Below are positions 35,004 through 43,502 of a DNA stretch of 64,000 nucleotides, in pieces. Source of the stretch: Fibrella arboris (GTDB lineage: Bacteria > Bacteroidota > Bacteroidia > Cytophagales > Spirosomataceae); assembly GCF_041321095.1 (NCBI RefSeq), contig NZ_JBGGWE010000003.1:310001-374000 (forward strand), read 5' to 3'. The notes under the pieces are model-generated. The model saw nothing but the letters and a program-made list of their open reading frames with translations. It was not told the DNA's origin and did no database searches. Numbering within the stretch: the stretch's first letter is position 1; every line of letters begins with the position of its first letter. Position numbers and translations under genes: made by a program.

Positions 35004-35978
35004 ATGCTTATTCCCTGCTTAAAAACCGTCGTTCTATGTTGCCTGTGCTTAGGTATGTCGCTCTCGACAGTTGGACAGAGGTTTCGTTTCGACACAACCA
35101 TCTACGTACCCAGCGAGGCGGGGCTACACACCATTTCGGGGATTACATTCGTTGAATCGGCCGGCGTCTGGCAACTCGTTGGTGACAGAGGAGAGCAGTG
35201 GCGTATGCCCGATCTGACCCGTTACGATCTGGCCGTACGGGGGCCCAACACGGGTTTGCAGCTGGAAGCCATTCGATACGATGCGGCCAGCCACACGTAT
35301 TTTGGCACGGTTGAAGGAAATAACGCCGCCGGTGGCTACGCTTTTTTCTGCCGCGACTCCCTGCCACGAGTTGGCACAGCGCCCCCAATGACCAAATTCG
35401 ATCAGCTCATTCCACTTCCGTTCGACAATAAAGGCATTGAAGGGCTGGCATTGGGGGCTGATTCAACCGTTTGGGTAGCTCCCGAAGCAGGTTGGACTAC
35501 CGCCGACAGCAGTCAGGCAACGGTGTTTTTTCATCGTTACACCTGGTCAGGTACGTTGCTGAGCGACAGGAAAGAGTTCGCTTATCCACGCGACCGTATG
35601 CCACGGCTGGCCTCTTCCGAACGATACGGAGGCATTTCGGAGATTGTCTGGGTGGCGAAAAACCGACTTCTAACCATCGAGCGGTTCTACGACAGCCAAC
35701 GCGACACATCATACGCTAACTTATACGAGGTAACGTTTTCGGAAACCAGCCCGGCTGTAGCGCCCATAAAGACACTGGTGTTCAACTTCAATACCATGCT
35801 CAACGGCCACCGAATCGATAACCTTGAAGGCATGGCCTGGATGCCTGGCCAACCGGGCCGCCAGACCTTGGTCATCATCTCCGACGATAACGGCGGTCAG
35901 TGCCCCCGGCCCAATGGCAAAAAATGCCAGCAAACCCAACTCATCTACCTGAGCCGGGAGCGAAGGACGAAAGAGTGA
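35004..35978 (+). CDS. Exported phytase-like esterase-domain protein
   Basis: 324 residues from the ATG at 35004, with a signal peptide cleaved near STVGQ. It matches the 'esterase-like activity of phytase' family (PF13449), a six-bladed propeller: ISGITFVESAGVWQLVGDRGE, GLQLEAIRYD, NKGIEGLALGADSTVWVAPE, GGISEIVWVAKNRLLTIERF and NLEGMAWMPG...LVIISDDN. The role is phosphate or ester scavenging in the periplasm, by family only. The last residues (ERRTKE) are encoded by the left arm of the repeat at 35960, so the C-terminus was probably extended or replaced by the repeat. Confidence 0.82.
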   Translation: MLIPCLKTVVLCCLCLGMSLSTVGQRFRFDTTIYVPSEAGLHTISGITFVESAGVWQLVGDRGEQWRMPDLTRYDLAVRGPNTGLQLEAIRYDAASHTYFGTVEGNNAAGGYAFFCRDSLPRVGTAPPMTKFDQLIPLPFDNKGIEGLALGADSTVWVAPEAGWTTADSSQATVFFHRYTWSGTLLSDRKEFAYPRDRMPRLASSERYGGISEIVWVAKNRLLTIERFYDSQRDTSYANLYEVTFSETSPAVAPIKTLVFNFNTMLNGHRIDNLEGMAWMPGQPGRQTLVIISDDNGGQCPRPNGKKCQQTQLIYLSRERRTKE

Positions 35979-36151
35979 AAGAGCGAATGGTGAAAGAGTG
36001 GAAGGGTGATTGCAGTGTCAGATTACTGACTCAGCAGATTTTCCTCTTTCTCCATTCACTCTTTCACCTTTTCGCTCTTTCACTCTTTCACCCTTCCGCT
36101 CTTTCACTCTTTCGCTCTTTCACTCTTTCGCTCTTTCACCATTCGCTCTTT
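35960..36151. repeat. Purine/pyrimidine low-complexity inverted repeat
   Basis: Left arm of GAAAGAGTGAAAGAGCGAA-type units (35960-36010), right arm of CTCTTTCACTCTTTCGCTC-type units (about 36040-36151), with more units on the right than the left. Unequal unit numbers suggest expansion by slippage. The left arm overlaps the 3' end of the upstream coding sequence. It belongs with 16525-16632. Confidence 0.85.
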
Positions 36152-36172
36152 AGAAGCTGTCTTAAGCCAACT

Positions 36173-36590
36173 CGTCGCGTAGCCGCACCGTCGCGTAGCG
36201 ACCTAATGTTTGTAGCTGAATGGCTTCGCTCCAGGCATTCCCGTCGCGTAGCGACCTAACAATTTAGCGTGTGGTTGGGTCGCTACGCGACGGAAACGCC
36301 TGGAACGAAGCCATTCAGCTACAAACATTAGGTCGCTAGGCGACGGAAATCCTGTAGCGAAGCCATTCAGCTACAAACATTAGGTCGCTACGCGACGGAA
36401 ACGCCTGGAACGAAGGGAATGCCTGGAGCGAAGCCATTCAGCTACAAACATTAGGTCGCTACGCGACGGAAACGCCTGGAACGAAGACGTTTAGCTACAG
36501 ACCTTAGGTCGTTAGGCGACGGAAATGCCTGTAGCGAAGACGTTTAGCTACAGCTACTAGGTCCGCCGGTGCGGCTACGCGGCAGAAGGA
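36173..36590. repeat. About 53-bp tandem repeat array with inverted copies
   Basis: Five direct copies start at 36278, 36331, 36383, 36454 and 36507, each GGTCGCTACGCGAC followed by GGAAACGCCTGGAACGAAG and CCATTCAGCTACAAACATTA or variants. The third copy is about 18 bases longer through a partial internal duplication. One inverted full copy lies at 36190-36241, with partial inverted copies beside it and a degenerate sixth at 36560. GTCGC-TAC-GCGAC is a small hairpin in each unit. Units are joined directly with no spacers, so it is not a CRISPR. With the repeat before it, it accounts for the whole 627-base gap 35979-36605. Confidence 0.88.
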
Positions 36591-36605
36591 AACTTAAACA
36601 GCTCC

Positions 36606-36908
36606 TTATATTTCTTCCAGCAGGGTACGGAAAGAGACGTACCGGTTGGCATATCGGTCGGCTACCTGTTGTTGCAGCGCGGGTTGGTGCAAACTCTGGT
36701 ACGTAACAAAATCCTCCATGGTCTGAAACCAGTATTGAAACGTGTAGGTAACGCCGCCGTTTTCTATTTCGGTCAGTAGTTTCAGGGCGTTATGTTGCAT
36801 GGTTAGTCCGGTCGCTACTACCGCAGGTACGTGTTCGTCTTTCATCCAGCGCAGCCATTCGCGCTCAATCTGCTGGTCAATATTATAGGTAATGTTGTAA
36901 AGAATCAT
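36606..36908 (-). CDS. DUF4286 family protein
   Basis: 100 residues. A ferredoxin-like dimeric alpha/beta-barrel type protein: MILYNITYNIDQQIEREWLRWMKDEHVP, then GGVTYTFQYWFQTMEDFVTYQ and RYANRYVSFRTLLEEI. This matches DUF4286, common and single-copy in Bacteroidota, with no known function. It diverges from the cytochrome-B-like gene across 79 bases. Confidence 0.85.
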   Translation of the reverse strand: MILYNITYNIDQQIEREWLRWMKDEHVPAVVATGLTMQHNALKLLTEIENGGVTYTFQYWFQTMEDFVTYQSLHQPALQQQVADRYANRYVSFRTLLEEI

Positions 36909-36987
36909 CGAATCTTGGGCAGTTGGGGCCTGAATCAGCGGTTTGTCTGTTTCTTTGCACCAGCATTAATTTTGATAAACCTACACT

Positions 36988-37422
36988 ATGTATAACGGAT
37001 TAGTTCATGCCCATTCGGGTCTTCGCTGGGTCGCGCTGGTACTACTGCTGGCAGCCGTTTTTGTTTCAATCGGCCGCTGGACTGGTAACAAATCGTTTAC
37101 TGATGGCAACCGCAAGTTGTATTTGTTTACGCTCATTTCGGTGCATACTCAACTGGTGCTGGGCCTGATCCTTTACTTTATCAGTCCGAAGGTAAATTTC
37201 AGTGGTATGAGCGAACGGGTCATCCGGTTCTATACCGTTGAGCACATCACCATCATGCTGCTGGCGATCATTGCGATCACCATTGGCTATTCACGGTCGA
37301 AACGAGCTACCAACGACACGCAGAAACACCGGCTGATTGGCATTTTTTACGGTGTTGGCCTCATTCTGATCCTGGCTGGAATTCCCTGGGCTTTCCGTAA
37401 CCTCGGAGCAGGAAATTTTTAA
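36988..37422 (+). CDS. Four-helix membrane protein, 'cytochrome B'-type
   Basis: 144 residues with four transmembrane segments (about 13-30, 45-63, 82-100 and 116-135). Conserved histidines lie near membrane faces: His8 and His10 (VHAHSGLRW), His52 (SVHTQLVLG) and His86 (VEHITIMLL), so haem or metal binding is plausible. Bacteroidota databases call such proteins 'cytochrome B', without experimental support that I know of. A 14-bp hairpin follows at 37434. Confidence 0.7.
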   Translation: MYNGLVHAHSGLRWVALVLLLAAVFVSIGRWTGNKSFTDGNRKLYLFTLISVHTQLVLGLILYFISPKVNFSGMSERVIRFYTVEHITIMLLAIIAITIGYSRSKRATNDTQKHRLIGIFYGVGLILILAGIPWAFRNLGAGNF

Positions 37423-37433
37423 CTGATCGATGC

Positions 37434-37471
37434 ATCATCCACAATGGCGATCTGTAACCATTGTGGATGAT
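37434..37471 (+). terminator. Hairpin after the cytochrome-B-like gene
   Basis: Perfect 14-base arms (37434-37447 and 37458-37471, ATCATCCACAATGG and complement) with a ten-base loop. It begins 12 bases after the stop codon. No clear T run follows. Confidence 0.65.
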
Positions 37472-37494
37472 CCATTAATCTGTGCATTTGCGAG

Positions 37495-37502
37495 TAGCTT
37501 TG
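37495..37502 (+). promoter_or_regulatory. Candidate -7 promoter box
   Basis: TAGCTTTG fits TAnnTTTG and lies 25 bases before the chosen ATG (37527) of the IPT/TIG lipoprotein. If real, it rules out the upstream GTG at 37482 as the start. Confidence 0.35.
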
Positions 37503-37526
37503 TTTATCCGATTAGTAAGGGCGTTG

Positions 37527-39608
37527 ATGAGAGACTGTGTACAGAAAGGGAATTGGTGGAAACTTGCCATTGGGGTGGTGTTGATTGGCATGGCTCTGGG
37601 GTGTAAAGTCGAGCAGTTTCCGCCCGAACTTTGGAGTGTCAGTCCAAACAAATTTGATATTGGTCGGCCGGTCGAATTGAAAGGTGCGCAGTTTGGCAAC
37701 AACCCCGTTGTTACGTTCGGTCAGGCAGAAACAGCCATTCAGGCCACCGTCCAATCGAGTTCAGATGCCAGCCTGATCGTGTTAGTGCCACGTATTGCCA
37801 CCGGCCCTACTCAGATTCAGGTGGCTAACAGCCAGGGGCTTAGCTCTCCGGTAAGCTTTACTGTTATTCAGCCGCAACCTACGTTAAGTGCAGATAACGC
37901 TATTTTGCCAACCAACGCCGCAGCGGGTGCTACCATTCGTATCAGCGGGAACAACCTGGATCGGCTGCAAAGCGTCCGGTTCGACACCACCCAGGCCAGC
38001 TCGTTTACAGTTGTTTCCCCCAGCGAAGTACTCGTCACCATCTCGCCACAACAGCCACGCGGGTTTGCCAAACTGACCCTCGTTACGGAAGGCGGTATCA
38101 TTAGCGGTTTCACATACCTGGTAGCGGGCACACCCGAGATTACTGGCTTTTCACCAAAGCGGGTTCGCGTCGGACAGGAAATTACCATTCAGGGGCGGTA
38201 TCTGGCCGACGGGCAAGTACGCATCAACCGCGCTACACCAGACCCAACCACCACCCGGATTACGGATACCGAAATTAAAGTCATTGTGCCAGCCGACGCA
38301 ACAACCGGCCGCCTTAGCGTAACTGTTTTTGACCGGCTGACGGGCTTGAGCGCCGACAGCCTGTATATAGCCGGTGCCCCGGCCATAACCGGTAATCCAA
38401 GCCCGATGGAAGGCATCACGGGCGATAAAGTGATGCTGACCGGTTTAAATTTTCGAGACATCACCAGTGTGTCATTCGGAACTACCGCTGCCCAATTCCG
38501 TATCGTGAGCGATACACAGCTCGAAGTAACGGTACCCGCCCGGAGTCAGTCGGGCGATGTGACCATCAGCATCAGTGGCGTAGGCGGCTCGGCGAGTGCT
38601 ACTCAACCCTTTGTGTACATCCTTCCACCAGCCAATCTGGTATTTACCCCCCTCCGTCGCGGCGTTAACAAACTGGTTTCGGTAACCGGACAAAACCTGT
38701 ATCGTATTCAGCAGGTAACGCTGAACGGAAAACAGGTTACGATCAATGCCCGCACCGAAGGAACTGACTTTCAGTTTTTTGTACCAACCGACGGCACCAC
38801 CGGCCCCATTACGGCTACCAATCGGGCGGGTACGGCCACATCGGTCCGCTCGCTGACAGTTGTGCAGGCGCCAGTCGTAACGGATTACCCGCGTCGCTGG
38901 CCCGCCGGAGGGCGCATGATCATCAAAGGCAACTGGCTCCGCGACGCCGTGGTCCAGTTTACAGGGGCCGTTTACCCGGCCACCAACGACGGGCGTAACG
39001 ACGATACCGAGATCTGGATACGTGTTCCCGACGATGCCCAGCCCGGCCAGTTTCGCCTCACGACCGACTCCCCCATCGCCTTCACGTCAGATCAGTTCAC
39101 CCCTGTTCGTCCGGTGTCGGGCGTTGTGTTCACGCCAACGAAGGGGCGCGTAGGTGATGAGATTACGGTGACGGGACAGTTTCTGGAAGACGTTACCGAC
39201 ATCCGGTTTGGGGGCGGCGCTTCGTTGCCTGCTACTTTCCAACGGCTGGGCAACGGGCAGGTAAAAGTAATTGTTCCGACCAATGCCGTTGATGGTACTA
39301 TCTGCTTCACCAATCCGGCAGGTTTTGCCTGTACTACTACCCTGTTTGATGTGCAGCGGGTCGTGGCGGGTGTATCGTTTACGCCCAAAACCGGTAAAGT
39401 CGGTACAGAAGTGACGTTCACCGGCCAGAACCTCAGCGACGTGATCGAAGTGCGGTTTGGCGGCGGGACCTCGGCGGCCGCTCAGTTTCGGCTCGTTGGT
39501 ACTACCCTCATCGCAACGGTTCCTGCCAACGCTATCAGCGGTACCGTTTGCCTCACCACCGACTCAGGCACGGTCTGCACCACCGATGCATTCGTTGTGA
39601 CCAAGTGA
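37527..39608 (+). CDS. IPT/TIG repeat lipoprotein
   Basis: 693 residues from the ATG at 37527. Lipobox GMALGC gives Cys26. The rest is eight tandem immunoglobulin-like IPT/TIG domains of about 80 residues, each opening with a xxxSPxxxxxGxxVxxxG pattern (for example FSPKRVRVGQEITIQG, FTPTKGRVGDEITVTG, FTPKTGKVGTEVTFTG). The last two are nearly identical and each carries a pair of cysteines (GTICFTNPAGFACTT and GTVCLTTDSGTVCTT). It is probably a surface-exposed binding or adhesion protein. No enzyme domain is visible. The gene ends next to a perfect 74-bp palindrome. Confidence 0.88.
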   Translation: MRDCVQKGNWWKLAIGVVLIGMALGCKVEQFPPELWSVSPNKFDIGRPVELKGAQFGNNPVVTFGQAETAIQATVQSSSDASLIVLVPRIATGPTQIQVANSQGLSSPVSFTVIQPQPTLSADNAILPTNAAAGATIRISGNNLDRLQSVRFDTTQASSFTVVSPSEVLVTISPQQPRGFAKLTLVTEGGIISGFTYLVAGTPEITGFSPKRVRVGQEITIQGRYLADGQVRINRATPDPTTTRITDTEIKVIVPADATTGRLSVTVFDRLTGLSADSLYIAGAPAITGNPSPMEGITGDKVMLTGLNFRDITSVSFGTTAAQFRIVSDTQLEVTVPARSQSGDVTISISGVGGSASATQPFVYILPPANLVFTPLRRGVNKLVSVTGQNLYRIQQVTLNGKQVTINARTEGTDFQFFVPTDGTTGPITATNRAGTATSVRSLTVVQAPVVTDYPRRWPAGGRMIIKGNWLRDAVVQFTGAVYPATNDGRNDDTEIWIRVPDDAQPGQFRLTTDSPIAFTSDQFTPVRPVSGVVFTPTKGRVGDEITVTGQFLEDVTDIRFGGGASLPATFQRLGNGQVKVIVPTNAVDGTICFTNPAGFACTTTLFDVQRVVAGVSFTPKTGKVGTEVTFTGQNLSDVIEVRFGGGTSAAAQFRLVGTTLIATVPANAISGTVCLTTDSGTVCTTDAFVVTK

Positions 39609-39610
39609 TG

Positions 39611-39684
39611 GCCCAACGTACCCAGCATCAAAAATGGCTCACCAGGTACCTGGTGAGCCATTTTTGATGCTGGGTACGTTGGGC
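39611..39684. terminator. Perfect 74-bp palindrome without spacer
   Basis: Bases 39611-39647 are the exact reverse complement of 39648-39684, with zero loop bases; the centre is CAGGTACCTG. Each arm also holds CAACGTACCC (GGGTACGTTG on the other strand). It begins two bases after the IPT/TIG stop codon and overlaps the end of the haloperoxidase-like gap, so it serves as a bidirectional terminator in RNA. Perfect palindromes this long with no spacer are normally unstable in DNA. Confidence 0.9.
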
Positions 39685-39685
39685 G

Positions 39686-41095
39686 TTACTGTACGCGTTT
39701 CCAGGTAAGCTTATTGATGTTCTGACCAATAGTGCGGCCTTCTTTCAAGCCCACTTCATTGTCTTGCCGCGTGTGAATACCACCCAGAAAACGTGAATAA
39801 CCCGATTCTTCGGCAGCTTCCCAGAACGACCGGAATGTGCGGGCCTTGAAGTCTACGTTGCGTTTGGTATCACGCACACGATTTACGTGTGAATCATCCG
39901 TAAAGGTGAAAGCCGAGCCGTACAGATCGGTTAATACGATAGCTGCTGCTGCCGACTGGGTTGAGTGGCCCGACGCGAAGCCGGGGAATGGCGGCGCCGG
40001 CCAGAAAGGTACCCAGTTTGGGTCAACGGCCCGCCGAACAAAGGTATATGGGCGCTCATTATTGTAGGTGTACTTGCATTTCCAGCAGGCAATGAACGCG
40101 TCGGTTACGGCAATGCCAACACGCGCTAACGTTTCAGCTGCTTTTCCCAAACCAACCTTATCTGTTTTGATAGCGATCCGGGCCAGGTTGTAGGAGTGAC
40201 CAGGTGGCGTGAAGGTTTCGCTCGGGTCATCGGCCCACCAAACTGAGGTTTCTTTTTCGGCCTGCGACAGGCTGATGTTTTTGGCGTATACTTCCAGGTA
40301 CTGGGCAAAGTAAGGCGACGTTACCTGCGTTGAGATAGGCAGCGGCACAGGCATAGGCATAGCAGCGGTACTGGCCAGCATGGTTCTGTTCTTGCCCCAA
40401 TAGGGCTGCATCGGAATGGTACGGCCATTTTCAGTAGGTCGCCACGTACCTGCCTCGGTCGAGGGCACAAAGTCGGCCGGGAAATTCCGGTTGTATCCTT
40501 CGTGGCCACCGTCTGTTTTCGACCAGTCGAAGATCGCCTGCGCTACCCGTTTGCCATAAGCAGCCGATCGCTCGCTTATAGCCGCATCCGTACTTTTATA
40601 CTGGTTGAATAATACTGTTTCGAGCGAATCGATTTTCTGTTTGTACGCAGCAGATGTGTTGGCAAATAACCCCCGCAATACTTCGGCTTCGGCGGCGTTA
40701 GCACTCAGCGCCCAGTTATAGGTCTTGCCTGTTTCAACGACGGGCAAGCTGGTTAGTCCCTGAAGCTGACCAGCCATAGACAGGTTACCGGGCATGCCCG
40801 CTACCAGGGCCTCATACATGGCCAGACCAGCATACCCGAACGTGCGGGAAGCAACGGGCGGCGTTTGGCCAGGGCTGTTACGTACCAGTTGAAAATGCAT
40901 CGTGCTCCACTGTAGCGCTACTTCGTTGCTGTACGAATCGGCAGCGTTCGTCTGCGGGGTCAAGCCCGTTTGATCTTCGGTTGGGCGGCAGGACTGCAAC
41001 GTAACAACGGCCAGCAAAGCAACGAAGCTATGTCGCAAGGGCAAAGCCAGGCGCAGACGATGTAGAGACGATGACATCGGTATTGATGTTGACAT
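39686..41095 (-). CDS. Vanadium-dependent haloperoxidase-like lipoprotein
   Basis: 469 residues from the ATG at 41095 (an ATG at 41077 is also possible). A lipoprotein signal ends in LQSC (Cys36), so the enzyme faces the periplasm or surface. The acid phosphatase/haloperoxidase motifs are NNERPYTFVRR, PPFPGFASGHSTQSAAAA and SRFLGGIHTRQDNEVGLKEGR, giving the Arg, Ser-Gly-His and His that bind vanadate or phosphate. It oxidises halides with peroxide or acts as a phosphatase; sequence alone does not decide. It diverges from the esterase gene. Confidence 0.88.
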   Translation of the reverse strand: MSTSIPMSSSLHRLRLALPLRHSFVALLAVVTLQSCRPTEDQTGLTPQTNAADSYSNEVALQWSTMHFQLVRNSPGQTPPVASRTFGYAGLAMYEALVAGMPGNLSMAGQLQGLTSLPVVETGKTYNWALSANAAEAEVLRGLFANTSAAYKQKIDSLETVLFNQYKSTDAAISERSAAYGKRVAQAIFDWSKTDGGHEGYNRNFPADFVPSTEAGTWRPTENGRTIPMQPYWGKNRTMLASTAAMPMPVPLPISTQVTSPYFAQYLEVYAKNISLSQAEKETSVWWADDPSETFTPPGHSYNLARIAIKTDKVGLGKAAETLARVGIAVTDAFIACWKCKYTYNNERPYTFVRRAVDPNWVPFWPAPPFPGFASGHSTQSAAAAIVLTDLYGSAFTFTDDSHVNRVRDTKRNVDFKARTFRSFWEAAEESGYSRFLGGIHTRQDNEVGLKEGRTIGQNINKLTWKRVQ

Positions 41096-41303
41096 AAGCG
41101 AATGGAATAAACGGTATAGTCTGGTCGAAGAGGCTGTTAATCCATAAGGCTCTTCACAAAAACATTGCCAATTTTTAAATGCTATTTTGTTCATATGTCG
41201 ACTAGCAATAATACCCCGCCTGATTTTAGCTTGTATTTGCTGTCTATCCGTTATTTTTCGTTCTAATCCAATGGGGTCTCACCCCATGCTCCCTGTCCCA
41301 TTT

Positions 41304-42266
41304 ATGCCCTATCGTTCTCTTCTCCTTTGCCTGCTGGTATTGGCCAGTCTGTTTGGTACAGCACAGGCACAGAGCCGACGCCGCCTTAACCCGAATGTTC
41401 AGTCACTGCCACCAGCCAACGCTCCGTTACCGGTTATGATGGCGCCACAGGCGCATTTGCTGGAAAGTGTAGTCATGAGCAGTTCGCTGATGAACCGGGG
41501 CATTCGTTATTCCATTTACCTGCCGCCCGATTATTACGTATCGAATCGCCGTTACCCGGTGGTCTATCTCCTTCATGGGTATACCGATGATGAAACTGGC
41601 TGGACGCAGTTTGGCGAAGCCGACCGCCTTATCGACGAGGGCATCAAGTCAGGTACGTTGCCCCCCATGATTGTGGTCATGCCCGATGGTGGTGTAACCT
41701 GGTACATGAACGATTACCTGAACAAAACACGCTACGAAGACATGTTCGTCACCGAGCTGATTCCGCATATCGACTCGACCTACCGCACCCGAACAAAGCG
41801 GGATTTTCGGGGTATTTCGGGTTTGTCGATGGGGGGTCATGGGTCGCTCCTGCTGGCCATGCATCATCCGGATTTGTTTGGGTCCTGCGCCGCCCTGAGT
41901 GCGGCCGTGTTCACCGACGAAACCATAAAGAACATGCCCGACGATCAGTACAATAAGACGTTTAGTTTTCTGTTTAGCGGACCGGTGAAAGGCGAAGACC
42001 GACTGACGGCCCATTATAAACGCAATAGCCCGCTCACCCTGTCATCGTCGGCTCCGGAAAGTGACCTGAAACAGGTACGTTGGTATATCGACTGCGGCGA
42101 TGACGATTTTTTGTCGGCGGCCAACGCCCAGCTACACATGAACCTGCTTGGCCGTACGATTCCGCACGAGTACCGGGTTCGCGACGGCGCACACACCTGG
42201 ACTTACTGGCGGACCGGCCTACCCGCCGCTCTTCAGTTTATAGGCACCCGATTCCACCAACAATAA
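41304..42266 (+). CDS. Exported alpha/beta-hydrolase esterase (esterase D type)
   Basis: 320 residues from the ATG at 41304, which gives a good signal peptide (MPYRSLLLCLLVLASLFGTAQAQ); longer frames add a second hydrophobic stretch and are unlikely. Oxyanion and nucleophile region: YPVVYLLHGYTDDETGW and GISGLSMGGHGSLL (Ser nucleophile), with the catalytic His in RDGAHTWTYW. Similar proteins are carbohydrate or feruloyl esterases or S-formylglutathione hydrolase relatives. Two GGTACGTT motifs lie inside the gene. A hairpin follows before coaX. Confidence 0.88.
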   Translation: MPYRSLLLCLLVLASLFGTAQAQSRRRLNPNVQSLPPANAPLPVMMAPQAHLLESVVMSSSLMNRGIRYSIYLPPDYYVSNRRYPVVYLLHGYTDDETGWTQFGEADRLIDEGIKSGTLPPMIVVMPDGGVTWYMNDYLNKTRYEDMFVTELIPHIDSTYRTRTKRDFRGISGLSMGGHGSLLLAMHHPDLFGSCAALSAAVFTDETIKNMPDDQYNKTFSFLFSGPVKGEDRLTAHYKRNSPLTLSSSAPESDLKQVRWYIDCGDDDFLSAANAQLHMNLLGRTIPHEYRVRDGAHTWTYWRTGLPAALQFIGTRFHQQ

Positions 42267-42272
42267 AAAGTT

Positions 42273-42348
42273 TTCTGTCTACAGTTTGCTGTCTTCTGTT
42301 GCTCCGCTCTTTAGCAGCGCAACAGAAGACAGCAAACTGTAGACAGAA
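42273..42348. repeat. 30-bp-stem hairpin, CTTCTGTTGC family
   Basis: Arms 42273-42302 and 42319-42348 match; beyond them GTTGCTCCGCT and AGCAGCGCAAC add near-complementary bases to the apical side. It shares the TCTTCTGTTGC core with 3559, 17126, 17544 and 27882. It lies between the esterase stop (42266) and the coaX start (42361), two genes in the same direction, so it would act as a terminator or as a barrier to co-transcription. Confidence 0.9.
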
Positions 42349-42360
42349 GACTCCTTTTCC

Positions 42361-43128
42361 ATGACCCTCACGCTCGATATTGGCAACTCCGATGTGGTAT
42401 TTGGCCTGTATACTACCGATCACTGGCAGCATGTGTGGCGAACGCCCAGCCGTCCTATGCAACCGGCCGCCTTTTACCAGCAGAAACTCCGGTTTTGGCT
42501 GCTGGAGGCCAGCCTTACCCTGAGTCAGATTACTCAGGCTACTATCAGCAGCGTGGTTCCCGCCCTGACGGCCACCGTTGCAGAAGCCGTTGGTGAGCTG
42601 TTTGGCCTGACGCCCGTGGTGGTTACGCCTTCGGTGTATGACCGGCTACCCGTAGTGGTGCTTCGCCCTCAGGAAATTGGTACAGATCTGGTCGCCAATG
42701 CGGTAGCAGCGCACACCCACTACCAGCAGGCCTGCGTGATCGTCGATTTTGGTACGGCGCTCACCTTCACGACGGTCGGAGCCGATGGTAAAATTCTTGG
42801 CGTAGCCATTGCCCCTGGTTTGAAGACTGCCATCCGATCGCTGTTTGCCAATACAGCCCAGTTGCCCGAGGTACCTATTGAACTACCTGCCTCCGCGCTC
42901 GGCCAAAATACCGTCCACGCCATTCAGGCAGGGGTGGTGATGGGCTATGAAGGGCTGGTACGTAGTATGATTCAGCGGATACGAGCCGAATTGGGCGGCA
43001 CCTGCCTGGCCGTTGCAACGGGTGGTTTATCGAAAGCGATTCCCTCACTACAGGATGAATTTACCGAGGTGATTCCCTCCCTAACCCTCGACGGCATACG
43101 GCTCATTGGCGAGTATGCACGTCGGTGA
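42361..43128 (+). CDS. coaX: Type III pantothenate kinase
   Basis: 255 residues. First step of coenzyme A synthesis, phosphorylating pantothenate. The P-loop-like DIGNSDVVFGLY at the N-terminus, GTDLVANAVAAH, the catalytic VIVDFGTALTFTTV and AIAPGLKTAIRSLF are characteristic of the acetate kinase/Hsp70-type fold of CoaX. It is complete. A 374-base gap follows before the next gene. Confidence 0.95.
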   Translation: MTLTLDIGNSDVVFGLYTTDHWQHVWRTPSRPMQPAAFYQQKLRFWLLEASLTLSQITQATISSVVPALTATVAEAVGELFGLTPVVVTPSVYDRLPVVVLRPQEIGTDLVANAVAAHTHYQQACVIVDFGTALTFTTVGADGKILGVAIAPGLKTAIRSLFANTAQLPEVPIELPASALGQNTVHAIQAGVVMGYEGLVRSMIQRIRAELGGTCLAVATGGLSKAIPSLQDEFTEVIPSLTLDGIRLIGEYARR

Positions 43129-43502
43129 AAAACAGCCCCTCCCCGTGCCCTGATCGTGTAGATTTATTTCCTCATCAGCCTGTTAATCAGGATTTAATAA
43201 AGAGACAAATGGCACTACAACCGTAAATTGATCATACGGTACGCGCAGCCAGCAGCGTGGATCACGCACTATTTATTCGTGAAAAAGACGCTCTCCACAG
43301 AATTTTCATCAAGCCTGTGCCGTCGATTCTATCAAATTAATGTTTCTACATATTTATACTATTTATCCTATGATCGATCGGCTGTGACCGCCTGTTGACC
43401 AGGTGTCTTCTGGCATGATCTTCCCTCCAACGTTGGCAAGCCTGCTATACTGGCTGCTTCACCGCAGCTATGTGATCGTCTGAACAGGCTTTATCCAACG
43501 TT
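43129..43502. other. Intergenic gap, nothing definite
   Basis: 374 bases between coaX and the exported hypothetical gene. I see no ORF, tRNA or strong hairpin. It is AT-rich at 43310-43370 and contains a small palindrome GATCGATC near 43374. It could hold a promoter for the downstream gene. Confidence 0.5.

Noticed and set aside
36173..36590. CRISPR-like repeat array
   Set aside because: Units of about 53 bases are joined directly without variable spacers, some are inverted, and no cas gene is near.
43129..43502. Possible small RNA or regulator in the 374-base gap after coaX
   Set aside because: No strong stem with a T run and no ORF; nothing to support a call.
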